Assembly (NCBI RefSeq): GCF_007846095.1
Contig: NZ_VOEI01000004.1
Coordinates: 62,001-126,000, forward strand
Origin: Mucilaginibacter achroorhodeus
Lineage (GTDB): Bacteria > Bacteroidota > Bacteroidia > Sphingobacteriales > Sphingobacteriaceae
Direction of reading: 5' to 3'
Length of the DNA: 64,000 bases
Below the pieces are notes generated by a model. That model was not told where the DNA came from. It saw only the letters and a list, made by a program, of their open reading frames with translations, and did not search any database. A program made the position numbers and the translations under genes. Positions 7,576 to 17,234 of this stretch are shown here, one piece after another. Position 1 is the stretch's first letter. Each line of letters starts with the position of its first letter.

Positions 7576-10500
7576 ATGTTGGTTAAACCCTTATTATCGG
7601 TGTTGGCACTGCTGGCAGTGTCAACCTCTTATGGGCAGCAAAAAGGCTACTACCGCACGCCTGCCCTGCATCAAAACACAGTGATCTTTACCGCCGAAGG
7701 TGACCTTTGGAAGTACGATCTCAGCAGCAACCAAACCAGCAGGTTAACAACTAACGACGGGGTAGAATTGAACCCCGCCATATCTCCTGATGGTAAGCAG
7801 GTGGCTTTTCTGGGTCAATACGAAGGTACTACAGAAGTATACCTTATGGATGTAAACGGCGGGGTGCCCAAACGCTTAACCTATGAACTTACCGGTGGCC
7901 AGTACATTTCCGGCTGGACGAAAGACGGCAAGATACTTTACCGAAGCGAAGGGAATACATCCCTACCTCAGCCACAGCTTATAAAATTAGACCCTGTTAC
8001 CCTCAAACGCCAAACAGTACCATTATGGCAAGCATCCATAGGTACTTATGACGAAAACGGCATCCTGTACTTTACCCGTTTTCCTAACCAGGGCAGCAAG
8101 ACCAAGCGTTACAAAGGCGGTTTGATAGAGCAACTATGGAAATTTGACGGCAAGCAGGAAGCAAAGAGCCTGACAGGCGATTTCGAAGGTACCAGTACCA
8201 ACCCGATGTATTACAACGGCCGGGTTTATTTTCTTACCGATAGGGACGGTACCATGAATTTATGGTCGATAGATAAAGAAGGGAAAGATTTAAAGCAACA
8301 CACCTTCTCAAAAGGCTGGGATCTCCAAACACCATCTATGGACGAGGGTAGGATAGCCTACCAGAAAGGTGCAGATATTTATGTTTATGATATTGCCTCC
8401 AATGCAGAAAAGCCGTTAAACATCAGTCTGGTATCGGATTTTGATCAGCGCAAGCCAAAATGGATCAAAAGCCCTGTAAAATCAATCAGCTACTCTGACA
8501 TATCGCCCAAGGGTACTTATGTGGCTATAGTTAGTCGCGGCCGGTTGTTTGTATCGCCGGCCAAGAGTGACCGTTGGGTTGAAATTACCCGCAAAAGCGG
8601 CATCCGTGTAAAAGATGTGCACTTTATTGATGATAAAAGTATCGCGGTTTTATCTGATGAAGGCGGTGAATACGAAGTTTGGCGTGTAAATGCCGATGGC
8701 AGCGGCGAGGCTAAACAACTTACCAAAGGCACTAAGGTTATCATTTCTTCTTTCGCTGTTTCGCCTGATGGTAAATTCATCGCTTATACAGATAAGAATG
8801 ACGTTTTACGCATTGCAGAAACCGCTACCGGTGCGGTAAAATTCACATATGATAAAGCTTACGCCGGGGTTAATGAGATATCATGGTCGCCTAACAGTAC
8901 TTTCCTCAATATTTCGCAGAACCTGGAAAATTTAAATTCACAGGTAGCGGTAATTGACACCCGCAGCATGAAACTTACGCCGGTAACCACAACGCGCTTA
9001 AGCAGTAACAACCCGGCATGGTCTGCAGATGGCAAGTGGCTTTATTTCCTGAGCGATCGTAATCTGCGCTCAGTAGTACGCTCGCCATGGGGGCCAAGGC
9101 AGCCGGAACCATACTACACCAAAACCACCAATATTTATGCAATGGCTTTGGATACTGCTGCAAAGTTTCCCTTCCTGCAAACCGATTCATGGCTGACTGA
9201 TTCGGTATTTACTACCGTAGATAAACAAGGTGTTCCACAAACAAAAAAGGTAAGTAAAAAGAAACCGGGAGTACAACCTGCCAGGGTTTATGATTGGGCT
9301 ATAGCACAGCGGTCGTTGTACCAGGTACCGGTTAAAAGCGGCAACATCGGCAGCCTCAGCGTTGTAAATGGGTATTTATACTGGGTTGATGCCGGCGATG
9401 ATGGAGATGAAGGAGGGGCAAAAATATATGCCCTTAAAATTACCGAAAGCAAGAAAATAGAGCCAACAGAGGTAGCATCAGGCGTTCGCGATTATGTGGC
9501 TTCTGCCAACGGCAAAAAGATACTAATACGCTACACCAATCAGAATTTAGCTGTAGCAGATGCTGATGGCAGCAAGGTTGATGCAGCTAAAGCCAAGGTA
9601 GAGCTCAACAATTGGAGCTTTGCGATAGAGCCGCAGAAAGACTGGCAGGAAATGTTTGATGACGCGTGGCGAATGATGCGTGATTATTTCTACGACCGCG
9701 ACCTGCATAAGGTAGACTGGGCGGCTGTAAAAAAGCAATATGAGCCTCTATTGCCTCGCGTTACCGACCGATACGAACTGGATGACCTGCTAAGCCAGAT
9801 GGTGGGTGAGCTATCTGCCCTGCATACCTTTGTATACGGAGGTGATAAACGTACACCTTCTGATAAAATACCGGTGGGTATGCTGGGTGCGAAACTTGCG
9901 AAAACAGACAAAGGTTTCAAGATAGAACACATCTACAAAGCCGACCCGGATTTCGACAACGTATCGCCGCTGGGAAAGCCCGAATTGAGAATTAAAGAAG
10001 GAGACATTATTACCGAGATCAACAATGTGCCGCTAAAAGATGTAGGGGATATAGGTGAGCTGCTTACTAATAAGGTTGATATACCCGTTAAGCTTACGCT
10101 CGCCGATAAGGCCAGCAAACGTTATGAGCAGGTAGTGAAACCGTTTAGTCCACGTAGTTTTTATAATTTGAGATATGCAGAATGGGAATACTCAAGAAGG
10201 TTAAAGGTTGATAGCGCAAGCAATAACGATATTGGATACATCCATCTCAAAGCCATGGGGGGCGATGATATGGACGATTTTGTAAAGCAGTTCTATCCGA
10301 TCTTTAATCGCAAAGGATTGATACTTGACGTGAGGCAGAATTTTGGCGGAAACATTGATAGCTGGGTATTGGAGAAACTGATGCGCAAAGCCTGGATGTA
10401 CTGGCAGGGCAGAACAGGCGGCCCAACATGGAATATGCAGTATGCGTTCCGCGGGCACATGGTATTGCTGTGCGATCAGCAGACCGCGTCTGATGGTGAG

Positions 10501-10839
10501 GCCGTATCAGAAGGTTTCCGCAGGCTTGGCTTGGGTAAAGTGATAGGTATGCGTACCTGGGGTGGCGAGATCTGGCTGTCATCAGATAATAAACTGGTTG
10601 ATGATGGAATTGCCACCGCTGCAGAAACCGGTGTATTTGGCCCCGAAGGTAAGTGGCTGATAGAAGGCCGCGGCGTAGAACCGGATATTGAGGTTGATAA
10701 CCTGCCTTATGAAAGTTACAAAGGTAGGGATGCTCAGTTAGAAGCAGCCGTAAAGTATCTGCAAAACGAGATCAAGACCAAGCCTATACCCGCAGTGGTC
10801 TCACCACAACATCCGGATAAGTCATTCAAATACCAATAA
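7576..10839 (+). CDS. Tricorn-like S41 family protease, exported
   Basis: A 1087-residue homologue of tricorn protease. It has a Sec signal peptide (about 1-20), WD40-like beta-propeller repeats with repeated SPDGK/SADGK words (about 25-560), a helical linker around DAWRMMRDYFYDRDLHKVDW (about 695), a PDZ-like segment (about 765-850), and a C-terminal S41 serine protease core with NFGGNID and the nucleophile motif TASDGE (Ser972). Archaeal tricorn trims proteasome products in the cytosol; the signal peptide here implies a periplasmic peptide-trimming role. It is a single-gene unit: a bidirectional terminator follows and the upstream neighbour is divergent. Length matches the family. Confidence 0.93.
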   Translation: MLVKPLLSVLALLAVSTSYGQQKGYYRTPALHQNTVIFTAEGDLWKYDLSSNQTSRLTTNDGVELNPAISPDGKQVAFLGQYEGTTEVYLMDVNGGVPKRLTYELTGGQYISGWTKDGKILYRSEGNTSLPQPQLIKLDPVTLKRQTVPLWQASIGTYDENGILYFTRFPNQGSKTKRYKGGLIEQLWKFDGKQEAKSLTGDFEGTSTNPMYYNGRVYFLTDRDGTMNLWSIDKEGKDLKQHTFSKGWDLQTPSMDEGRIAYQKGADIYVYDIASNAEKPLNISLVSDFDQRKPKWIKSPVKSISYSDISPKGTYVAIVSRGRLFVSPAKSDRWVEITRKSGIRVKDVHFIDDKSIAVLSDEGGEYEVWRVNADGSGEAKQLTKGTKVIISSFAVSPDGKFIAYTDKNDVLRIAETATGAVKFTYDKAYAGVNEISWSPNSTFLNISQNLENLNSQVAVIDTRSMKLTPVTTTRLSSNNPAWSADGKWLYFLSDRNLRSVVRSPWGPRQPEPYYTKTTNIYAMALDTAAKFPFLQTDSWLTDSVFTTVDKQGVPQTKKVSKKKPGVQPARVYDWAIAQRSLYQVPVKSGNIGSLSVVNGYLYWVDAGDDGDEGGAKIYALKITESKKIEPTEVASGVRDYVASANGKKILIRYTNQNLAVADADGSKVDAAKAKVELNNWSFAIEPQKDWQEMFDDAWRMMRDYFYDRDLHKVDWAAVKKQYEPLLPRVTDRYELDDLLSQMVGELSALHTFVYGGDKRTPSDKIPVGMLGAKLAKTDKGFKIEHIYKADPDFDNVSPLGKPELRIKEGDIITEINNVPLKDVGDIGELLTNKVDIPVKLTLADKASKRYEQVVKPFSPRSFYNLRYAEWEYSRRLKVDSASNNDIGYIHLKAMGGDDMDDFVKQFYPIFNRKGLILDVRQNFGGNIDSWVLEKLMRKAWMYWQGRTGGPTWNMQYAFRGHMVLLCDQQTASDGEAVSEGFRRLGLGKVIGMRTWGGEIWLSSDNKLVDDGIATAAETGVFGPEGKWLIEGRGVEPDIEVDNLPYESYKGRDAQLEAAVKYLQNEIKTKPIPAVVSPQHPDKSFKYQ

Positions 10840-10841
10840 CG

Positions 10842-10869
10842 AAAAAAGGCCCAATAAAGGGCCTTTTTT
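10842..10869. terminator. Bidirectional intrinsic terminator
   Basis: A stem AAAAAAGGCCC/GGGCCTTTTTT with a 6-base loop lies between the converging tricorn-like and sensor-kinase genes. Both strands end in a T run, so it can stop transcription from either side. Confidence 0.85.
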
Positions 10870-10887
10870 GTTGACTATAATAACATC

Positions 10888-12186
10888 TTAGTTGTTAGCA
10901 AGTGGGATGATGATCGTGAATACGGAGCCTTCCCCTGCTTTGCTATCCGCTGTGATATGGCCTCCCTGATGATCCATAAATTCTTTGCATATCATAAGCC
11001 CTAATCCAACACCTTTTTCATTTTCGGTGCCGTAGGTAGGCTTGGGTTTGCCGTTAAAGATGGTTGATAGTTGCCCCGGCGAAATGCCCGCGCCGTTATC
11101 TGCGATGATGATCTTACAATTATCTGCCTCGACTATTGATTTGATGCTGATAGAGCCGCCAGCAGGCGTAAATTTCACTGCATTTTGTAACAAGTTGCGC
11201 ACCACCAACTGCAGCATATCAGCATCAGCATATATCTTGGTCTCGGGGTCAATATTCTGAATAAAGTTGATTTTCTTATGTGCTGCCTGTACCGCTGCAA
11301 TTGCCATTGGGTTTTTAAGTGTATTTAAAAGTGACAGCTTCACAATATCTGTGGCGGTACCTTCCATCTGCGAGCGCGACCAGTAAAGCAGGTTGGTAAC
11401 CATGTGCAGGGTTTGGTCATTTGCTTCGCGAAGTTTTGTCTCCATAGAGTTGCGCTCTGCGGTAGATAACGAAGTGTCATTGAGTAACTCAAGATAATGG
11501 CCGATATGTATAAGCGGTGCTCTGAAATCGTGCGATAGGATGGATAAAAGGCGGCTTTTTTCTGCGTCGCGCTGTTCTACTTTTGCTTTCTCGCGGTCGT
11601 AGCTACGCCTGAACAGGCCAACCACTATTGCCATACCGATAACGGGCATGGGGAATGCCGTAATACGGTCGATAAATTGCCCCTTGCCATAACGGAAAGG
11701 GTATTGGACCAACTGCGGATATTGAAATTCTATCCAGTGAACAATAGCAAAAACAATGAGGTAGGTAATCACCCAGGCTAACTGATATCGGCTGGGGCAT
11801 ATAGTAAGCAACAATACCAGAAAAGCAGGCCACATCAAGTCTGTTGAGCCGCTGATACCGGCGTTAATAAAATAGTTAACCGGCAATATGATCAGCCCCA
11901 TCAAGCCAAACACGAGGCTACGGTACATAATACCTTTAACTCTCGAATAATAATACTGGTACATGAAAAAGCAGACGATAACTAAACAAGATAGAGATGC
12001 TACCCTTAAGCCGGCGTACAAGTTATACGGTATATAAAATGCAGCCAGCACAATTACACCTAAGCTAATAGAATGAAATATGCGCGACTCTAAAGAGAAA
12101 TCGTCGGCATGGCCTATCAGCTTACGCCATTTGCTGCTGAGGTGATTAATACCTGTATGAAAATTGACAGACAGAATTTTGCTCAT
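10888..12186 (-). CDS. Membrane sensor histidine kinase
   Basis: A 432-residue kinase. About six membrane segments occupy residues 35-195, followed by a short coiled stretch, a HisKA dimerisation domain with the phospho-acceptor SHDFRAPL (His219), and a HATPase_c domain with the N box NLLQNAVKFT, the G1 box DNGAGI and the G2 box GVGLGLMI (to the end). The transmembrane part resembles 7TM-type sensors without a large periplasmic loop, so it may sense something in or near the membrane. No response regulator is adjacent; the cognate partner is not known. It stands alone downstream of the SMR gene. Confidence 0.9.
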   Translation of the reverse strand: MSKILSVNFHTGINHLSSKWRKLIGHADDFSLESRIFHSISLGVIVLAAFYIPYNLYAGLRVASLSCLVIVCFFMYQYYYSRVKGIMYRSLVFGLMGLIILPVNYFINAGISGSTDLMWPAFLVLLLTICPSRYQLAWVITYLIVFAIVHWIEFQYPQLVQYPFRYGKGQFIDRITAFPMPVIGMAIVVGLFRRSYDREKAKVEQRDAEKSRLLSILSHDFRAPLIHIGHYLELLNDTSLSTAERNSMETKLREANDQTLHMVTNLLYWSRSQMEGTATDIVKLSLLNTLKNPMAIAAVQAAHKKINFIQNIDPETKIYADADMLQLVVRNLLQNAVKFTPAGGSISIKSIVEADNCKIIIADNGAGISPGQLSTIFNGKPKPTYGTENEKGVGLGLMICKEFMDHQGGHITADSKAGEGSVFTIIIPLANN

Positions 12187-12277
12187 CCCGGTGAAGATGG
12201 TCTTTTTGCTGTATTACGGATTTGAAGTGGTTTAAGTTGCCTTCAAACAAATCATAGGTCGGCAAGGCTGTATAAAG

Positions 12278-12604
12278 TCAGTGACTAACAGCTTTTAATC
12301 CTACAATAGAGCCAATAAGCGTAGTGATAAAAAACAAGCGCCAAAAGGTTGCAGGTTCTTTAAAGATGAGTATGCCAACAATGGCAGATCCGACGGCTCC
12401 AATGCCTGTCCACACGGCGTAAGCAGTTCCTATAGGTAAGGTTTGCGTAGCTTTCATAAGCAGGCCCATGCTGATGATAAGTGATACCAGGAAACCTGCA
12501 AACCACATATACATTTCGGTGCCGCTGGTTTGCCTTACCTTGCCCAGGCAAGATGCAAACAACACCTCGAACACGCCACCCAAAATAACCAGGAACCAAC
12601 TCAT
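12278..12604 (-). CDS. SMR family exporter, SugE/Gdx-like
   Basis: A 108-residue, four-helix small multidrug resistance protein. The essential glutamate of the first helix is present (GGVFEVLFA), and the segment LPIGTAYAVWTGIGAVGSAIVGI matches the SugE/Gdx branch, which exports guanidinium ions, rather than EmrE. The ATG at 12604 gives the usual SMR N-terminus; an in-frame ATG at 12622 would add MPKFTA. It begins 47 bases after the end of the upstream dehydrogenase, leaving no room for a guanidine riboswitch, and may be read through from it. Substrate assignment is by family only. Confidence 0.85.
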   Translation of the reverse strand: MSWFLVILGGVFEVLFASCLGKVRQTSGTEMYMWFAGFLVSLIISMGLLMKATQTLPIGTAYAVWTGIGAVGSAIVGILIFKEPATFWRLFFITTLIGSIVGLKAVSH

Positions 12605-12668
12605 AGCTGTAAATTTTGGCAAAAATGCTAATTAATACGCAATTACATCGGCAACTTCGTCAGCAGTA

Positions 12669-14393
12669 TCAGCGGATCCTTTTCCGGGTATTTTTTACCT
12701 CTTCGGCAGTTACCATGCTGGCGTTGTTGCCAAACTTGCTGCGTATATAAGTAAGCACTTCCGCAATTTCTTTATCGCTTAACTGACTGAAGGACGGCAT
12801 AACGCTGTTGTACGAGTGGCCTTTAACTGTTACCGGGCCTTGCAATCCTTTCAGCAATGTTTGGATAGCCATGCGTTTATCACCATAAGGGCCGCCCACA
12901 ACCCATTCAGACCCTGCAAGCGGAGGGAACAAGTTACCATCACCTTTGCCATCTGGCTGGTGGCAGCTGATACAATATTTACGGTAAAGCGAAGCACCGG
13001 GCGACAGCATTGCCCGGCTGTTATCATCGGTTATCGGGTTAGGGTCTTTATAAAGGGTTCTTTTTCTCTGGAGCATTGCTTTTAGGTTGGCCGGGCCAAA
13101 TGATGCCTTGTTGCCTGCGAAGTTTACACGCCACACACGTCCCTTTTCTGTATCTGAAATAACTAAAGAACCATCGGGCGCTTCGGCAAGTCCCATAGGG
13201 CGGTAGGTAGCTTCGCTTGGGCTGAGTATAGTTTGCTTACCGGTAAAACCATCGGCAAACAATTCCCAGGGGCCGGAAGGTTTTCCGTTTTTAAACGGGA
13301 CAAATGCAATACAGTAACCGGCCTGCGGATAAGGCGAGCGGTTAGTTGAACCGTGAAACGCTACAAAGGCGCCGTTACGGTAACGGGAAGGGAATTGATT
13401 TCCTTTATAAAATAACAAATCATTAGGTGCCCAGTGCGCCGGGAAAGCCATAATGGGCTGTGTAAATTTTGCGCCATTCCCTTTTTTAATGCCATTACCT
13501 CCATACTCAGGGTTAAGCATGAGTTGCTTCTTGTAAGGATCGTAATAGTAATAAGGCCAACCGGCATTTGTGCCGGGTTTAACCTGTAAAAACTCTTCAG
13601 CAGGTAAAACAGCACTCTGCCAGGCGTTAAATTGTTTAGGAAACAGCATATGCAGATCATCGCGACCGTGGGCCACAACGTAGAGGCATTGATTAGCATG
13701 GTTCCATGCCATTGCAACCACACTGCGTAAACCTGTTGCATAACGTACACCATCTTTAGGGGTTTGATTTAGTTTGTTAGCATCAAATTGCCATATACCA
13801 CCAGCACTGTCAAGCAAAGGGCAGTTCTTTATACCGGGCGAACCAGGTACGCGGTTTTTTTCCTGGCAAGCGTTGGAAGCAGCCCCAAAAGGTACATAAA
13901 TGTGTCCTGCATCATCAAAGGCGATAGGTTTTGCATCATGCTCGTGCCGCCCGCCTGTGTCATGAATGATCAGTTCTGGTTCTCCCTGCGGGATGAGGGA
14001 AGATGAATCCAGTTTCATCCTGAAGATATTGGTCTCTGAACTGAAATAAAGGTAGCCATTATGTATGCGCATGGCAGTACCGTAAGTACCCTTATCCTCG
14101 TAGTCGGCAAATTTTTGGATGATATCGGCGCGGCCGTCCCCGTTGGTATCCCGCAAAGCGGCGTTGCCGCCTGCTTTGTCGGGAAAACGGAGTTTAACAT
14201 ATATATCGCCACTGCTGCTAACAGCTAAATGGCGTGCCGCACCGGGGATGGTGTCGGCAACAGTAATCGATTTAAAACCCTTAGGCAACGAAAGGTCGCC
14301 CGCCTTAAGGGCAGGTTTTTTGTCTGCTATTCCCGCTAATAATAGCGGTACAGCAACGATCATTAATAAAATGCGGCTGCCCGTAGATCTCAT
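12669..14393 (-). CDS. PQQ-type sugar (sorbosone-like) dehydrogenase fused to cytochrome c
   Basis: A 574-residue exported protein with two parts. Residues about 30-430 form a six-bladed quinoprotein propeller of the soluble glucose/sorbosone dehydrogenase type (GGRHEHDAKPIAFDD, TGLRSVVAMAWN, GTNAGWPYYYYD, RPMGLAEAPDGSL). Residues about 470-565 are a class I cytochrome c with the haem motif CISCH and a likely Met ligand in SVMPSF. The likely job is oxidation of a sugar or aldose in the periplasm with transfer of electrons to the fused haem. A signal peptide lies at 1-22. No PQQ synthesis genes are seen, so cofactor may be scavenged. Its start overlaps the small gene upstream by 4 bases (ATGA). 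Confidence 0.87.
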   Translation of the reverse strand: MRSTGSRILLMIVAVPLLLAGIADKKPALKAGDLSLPKGFKSITVADTIPGAARHLAVSSSGDIYVKLRFPDKAGGNAALRDTNGDGRADIIQKFADYEDKGTYGTAMRIHNGYLYFSSETNIFRMKLDSSSLIPQGEPELIIHDTGGRHEHDAKPIAFDDAGHIYVPFGAASNACQEKNRVPGSPGIKNCPLLDSAGGIWQFDANKLNQTPKDGVRYATGLRSVVAMAWNHANQCLYVVAHGRDDLHMLFPKQFNAWQSAVLPAEEFLQVKPGTNAGWPYYYYDPYKKQLMLNPEYGGNGIKKGNGAKFTQPIMAFPAHWAPNDLLFYKGNQFPSRYRNGAFVAFHGSTNRSPYPQAGYCIAFVPFKNGKPSGPWELFADGFTGKQTILSPSEATYRPMGLAEAPDGSLVISDTEKGRVWRVNFAGNKASFGPANLKAMLQRKRTLYKDPNPITDDNSRAMLSPGASLYRKYCISCHQPDGKGDGNLFPPLAGSEWVVGGPYGDKRMAIQTLLKGLQGPVTVKGHSYNSVMPSFSQLSDKEIAEVLTYIRSKFGNNASMVTAEEVKNTRKRIR

Positions 14394-14581
14394 TCTTCGT
14401 CAACGGCAATATCTGCTAATGCTACCAGGCGTGGAGCGCCAAGATATTCTATCCAGATACTGTTCCATCCGCTGCAGTCATAGCCCAGAAAAATGGCTTT
14501 TGTGATCATTTTGTTAAAACCCTCAAAAGGGCGTCCAAGGTACCGTAACGTGGTGCCTATCTTTAATTCATGTTTGCTCAT
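14390..14581 (-). CDS. Small conserved-looking protein of unknown function
   Basis: A 63-residue soluble protein, slightly acidic, with no signal peptide. The text KIGTTLRYLGRPFEGFNKMITKAIFLGYD followed by WNSIWIEYLG looks like a small beta-rich fold, but I do not recognise a family. Its stop overlaps the start of the quinoprotein dehydrogenase by 4 bases, a coupling pattern that argues it is translated. It could be an accessory factor for the dehydrogenase; nothing in the sequence proves that. Confidence 0.55.
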   Translation of the reverse strand: MSKHELKIGTTLRYLGRPFEGFNKMITKAIFLGYDCSGWNSIWIEYLGAPRLVALADIAVDEE

Positions 14582-14654
14582 TGTAGTTTCCTTTAAGTAA
14601 TAAAATGCGCAGGATCTGCCTGCAACTAAGTAGGGGATACAATAAGAACAAGTA

Positions 14655-15005
14655 CTATGTATTAGAATGGAACGGGAAGAGCAATGTTCGGTAAAAACGA
14701 TGCAACGGAACGGCTGTTATCGGCTGATAAATTTTAATTGCCTGTTCATTTACCAGTGCCTTAGCACCGGTGTTTGTAAGAACCAGCAACTGTAAAGGCC
14801 ATCTGAATTTAACCTCTAATTGCCGGGTTATCCGTTCATCAACAAGGCAGCCTTCACCGGTTGGTGCCGGCTTTTTGAGGTGGTTCTTACTTTGCTCTTG
14901 CTGGGACGTTTCATCGTTTGTTTTAGCCGCATTATCATGCGCCACAGATGGTGTTAGCTTTACAGCCAACAACAATCCAAACAATATCTTTATCCACCAC
15001 CTCAT
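14655..15005 (-). CDS. Putative exported protein, unknown
   Basis: A 116-residue ORF with a good Sec signal (WWIKILFGLLLAVKLTPSVAHD), a polar Gln/Lys-rich linker and a C-terminal half with LQLLVLTNTGAKALVNE. No family is recognised. Support is moderate: the signal peptide is convincing and the gene fits the strand of its neighbours, but an open frame also runs on the other strand at 14770-15063. The single Cys in the mature part (GEGCLVDE) is unremarkable. Confidence 0.5.
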   Translation of the reverse strand: MRWWIKILFGLLLAVKLTPSVAHDNAAKTNDETSQQEQSKNHLKKPAPTGEGCLVDERITRQLEVKFRWPLQLLVLTNTGAKALVNEQAIKIYQPITAVPLHRFYRTLLFPFHSNT

Positions 15006-15085
15006 ACTACAAATATATAACTATAACGCAAAGTTGGACTATATAAATGCTAACATTTGTTAAACAAAAAAGGTTTTATTAACAA

Positions 15086-15484
15086 TTACACCTTTAAACC
15101 ACCAAAAATACTTGTGGTTATTACGGCCAGCACAATCAGGGTTATGCAAACATACATACGGTCTTTTTCAAGGGCAAACCCTACCAGTGAAAATACGATA
15201 CGTAACACGGGTGTAGCTATTAGTAAAAGCACACCAAGTTGGATAATTCCTGCTGCATTAAAGCTTGATGCACCTTTTATGATACCGCTATAGCTGGTAA
15301 AGTTTGCACCCTCACCTACAAATTTATGGTATGAGGGCATAGGGGATTGCCCTTTGGTGCCAATGTATATTACCCCGCCTATCAATGCTACTACTGACGC
15401 AGTGAATACCCCGTAGCGCAAAAGCTGACCAACTATTTGTTCAACGTCGGTATCCTGCCATTTATTTTGAATTGTCTTTTTCAT
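15086..15484 (-). CDS. DUF1634 membrane protein
   Basis: A 132-residue protein with three membrane segments (about 25-45, 80-105, 110-130) and the DUF1634 pattern near the N-terminus (VEQIVGQLLRYGVFTASVVALIGGV). DUF1634 genes are regularly found next to TauE/SafE anion exporters, as here, with 12 bases between the two. It is probably an accessory subunit of that exporter; its biochemical role is not established. It is the last gene of a GntR, TauE, DUF1634 operon. Confidence 0.85.
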   Translation of the reverse strand: MKKTIQNKWQDTDVEQIVGQLLRYGVFTASVVALIGGVIYIGTKGQSPMPSYHKFVGEGANFTSYSGIIKGASSFNAAGIIQLGVLLLIATPVLRIVFSLVGFALEKDRMYVCITLIVLAVITTSIFGGLKV

Positions 15485-15496
15485 CTTTCGTAGAAG

Positions 15497-16330
15497 TTAA
15501 AATTTATGTTGAATACCGTTGTAGATCATCTCCAGCGCTACAAATGTGATAGCGGCACAAAAGATGAACCGTAAAACTTGTGGGTTCATCTTCATCAGCA
15601 ATTTTGAACCGGTGAAAGCACCGGCCAAAACACCCAGCATAACCGGGAAAGCCAGCCCCGGGTCCATGTACCCACGCTGCAGATAAACAACAGCACTGGC
15701 TGCAGCAGTAACGCCTATCATAAAATTGCTGGTGGTAGTGCTTACCTTAAACGGTATACGCATTGCGGTATCCATAGCCAGCACTTTAAGCGCACCCGAA
15801 CCAATACCCAACAACCCGGAGATAACGCCTGCAAATGTCATGATAGAAAAGCCTGCACCAACGTTTTTTAGTTTGTAATCAACCTCGCCTTGTGGGGTTG
15901 GGTAACTGCTGTTGAGCTTAAGTTTTTCTGCCAGCGGGCTCCCTTCTGTAAGAACTTCCTGATTCTTTTTGCGCAGCGTCATAGCTGCGGAAAAGATAAG
16001 CACAGCGCCGAATAAGATGGCAATAGTGTTAGTGGGGGTGTAAACGGCAATTAAGGCACCAAGCACCGCACCAATGGTTGTGGCTATCTCCAGGAACATC
16101 CCCAAACGGATATTAGTGATTCCCTCTTTTACATAGGCACTTGCCGAACCGCTTGATGTAGCTATAGAAGCAAGCAAGGCTGCCCCAATAGCATAACGTA
16201 TATCTACCCCGAACACCAGGGTGAGCAATGGAATAACTACAACGCCGCCGCCCAAACCGGTTAGCGAGCCCAACAGGCCGGCCAGGTAAGAGCCAACTAA
16301 TAATATGATACTGAATGTTAATATGGTCAT
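15497..16330 (-). CDS. TauE/SafE (TSUP) family anion transporter
   Basis: A 277-residue membrane protein with about eight helices and the duplicated Gly-rich repeats of the TSUP family: GLLGSLTGLGGGVVVIPLL (first half) and GVISGLLGIGSGALKVLAM (second half). Members move sulfite, sulfoacetate, taurine-derived or other small organic anions. The substrate cannot be read from sequence. It is preceded by a FadR-type GntR regulator (10 bases between) and followed by DUF1634, which suggests induction by an organic acid. Confidence 0.9.
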   Translation of the reverse strand: MTILTFSIILLVGSYLAGLLGSLTGLGGGVVVIPLLTLVFGVDIRYAIGAALLASIATSSGSASAYVKEGITNIRLGMFLEIATTIGAVLGALIAVYTPTNTIAILFGAVLIFSAAMTLRKKNQEVLTEGSPLAEKLKLNSSYPTPQGEVDYKLKNVGAGFSIMTFAGVISGLLGIGSGALKVLAMDTAMRIPFKVSTTTSNFMIGVTAAASAVVYLQRGYMDPGLAFPVMLGVLAGAFTGSKLLMKMNPQVLRFIFCAAITFVALEMIYNGIQHKF

Positions 16331-16340
16331 TTTAATGATT

Positions 16341-16997
16341 TTAATAGTTGTTATTTAATATGTATTGCAGTACATCTTGCGCCTGTTTAGCTTTTTTACC
16401 TTTAATGGCGTTGTAAAGCTGCTCATGCAAATGATGGCTAAGGGCAAAATGAGAAATACCCTGTTTTTCGCGCTCGCTGAAAAAACGCCTGATGGTATCG
16501 GTAAAAGATTCGTAAAGGTTTGCCAGAACCTGATTGCCTGATGCTGCGGCAATGCTTTGATGGAAACCGATATCGGCATCCATACAAAGGGTTCGGTCAT
16601 CTTGCTCTATGGCCTCCCTGCGTTTATCAAGCCAATGTTTAATATCTTCAAGTTGTTCATCGGTACGGTGGGTTGCGGCTAACATTACAATTTCTTTCTC
16701 GAGCAGGTTACGCACGCTGTTCACTTCATCAAATTTTGCATGGCGCATTTTATCATCTAATGACTGTGAGGGTGGATGATCGTTAACCGTGGTGCCAGCG
16801 CCTTGTTTTACGTTAACCACACCGGCTGCCGCCAATGCTTTTACGGCCTCGCGAATAGAGGAGCGGCCAACAGCATACTGCATCATCAGTTCAGGCTCGG
16901 TAGGTAATTTTTCGCCCGGTTTAAATTTGCCTTTGCTAATGTCGTCATGCAGGCGGCGCCTAACTTGTTCGCTTATCTTTATCTTTTCATTCATCAT
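16341..16997 (-). CDS. FadR-family GntR transcription regulator
   Basis: A 218-residue regulator with an N-terminal winged helix (about 8-75, KLPTEPELMMQYAVGRSSIREAVKALAAAGVV) and an all-helical FCD ligand domain (about 90-212). The FCD metal/ligand residues include Asp and His in DADIGFHQSIAAASGN and HHLHEQL. FadR-type GntR proteins usually bind organic acids and repress nearby transport or catabolic genes, so the target is likely its own operon with the TSUP exporter and perhaps the divergent Gfo/Idh group. An ATG one codon further in is also possible. Confidence 0.9.
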   Translation of the reverse strand: MMNEKIKISEQVRRRLHDDISKGKFKPGEKLPTEPELMMQYAVGRSSIREAVKALAAAGVVNVKQGAGTTVNDHPPSQSLDDKMRHAKFDEVNSVRNLLEKEIVMLAATHRTDEQLEDIKHWLDKRREAIEQDDRTLCMDADIGFHQSIAAASGNQVLANLYESFTDTIRRFFSEREKQGISHFALSHHLHEQLYNAIKGKKAKQAQDVLQYILNNNY

Positions 16998-17142
16998 GAT
17001 GATGCAAAGGTATGATGTTTATTTAAACATCTGATGAATTTTATTAAATATGACATTTCGTGAACTTCCATCATTCAATTCCATCAGCATCAGTTATTGT
17101 AAAGAATTTATAGTATTAAGCATAAAAAGCGGTTTAATGCCA

Positions 17143-17170
17143 TTGATTTTTAAATTGCTTTTGTATCTTG
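17143..17170 (+). promoter_or_regulatory. Predicted promoter of the Gfo/Idh operon
   Basis: TTG at 17143-17145 and TATCTTG at 17164-17170 are separated by 18 bases, which fits the Bacteroidota -33/-7 arrangement. It lies 65 bases before the oxidoreductase ATG. The divergent GntR gene starts about 150 bases away. Confidence 0.4.
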
Positions 17171-17234
17171 AGCTTCAGTTGCGATCCGTATCCCCTAAAG
17201 TGATCGTTTTATAAACCAATTCTTCCTACCTGTT

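Noticed and set aside
12605..12668. Guanidine riboswitch ahead of the SugE/Gdx-like gene
   Set aside because: Only 64 bases separate it from the upstream gene and none of the conserved guanidine aptamer motifs is present.
14770..15063. 97-codon plus-strand ORF with many basic residues
   Set aside because: It is antisense to the minus-strand ORF with a clear signal peptide at 14655-15005 and has no recognisable features of its own.
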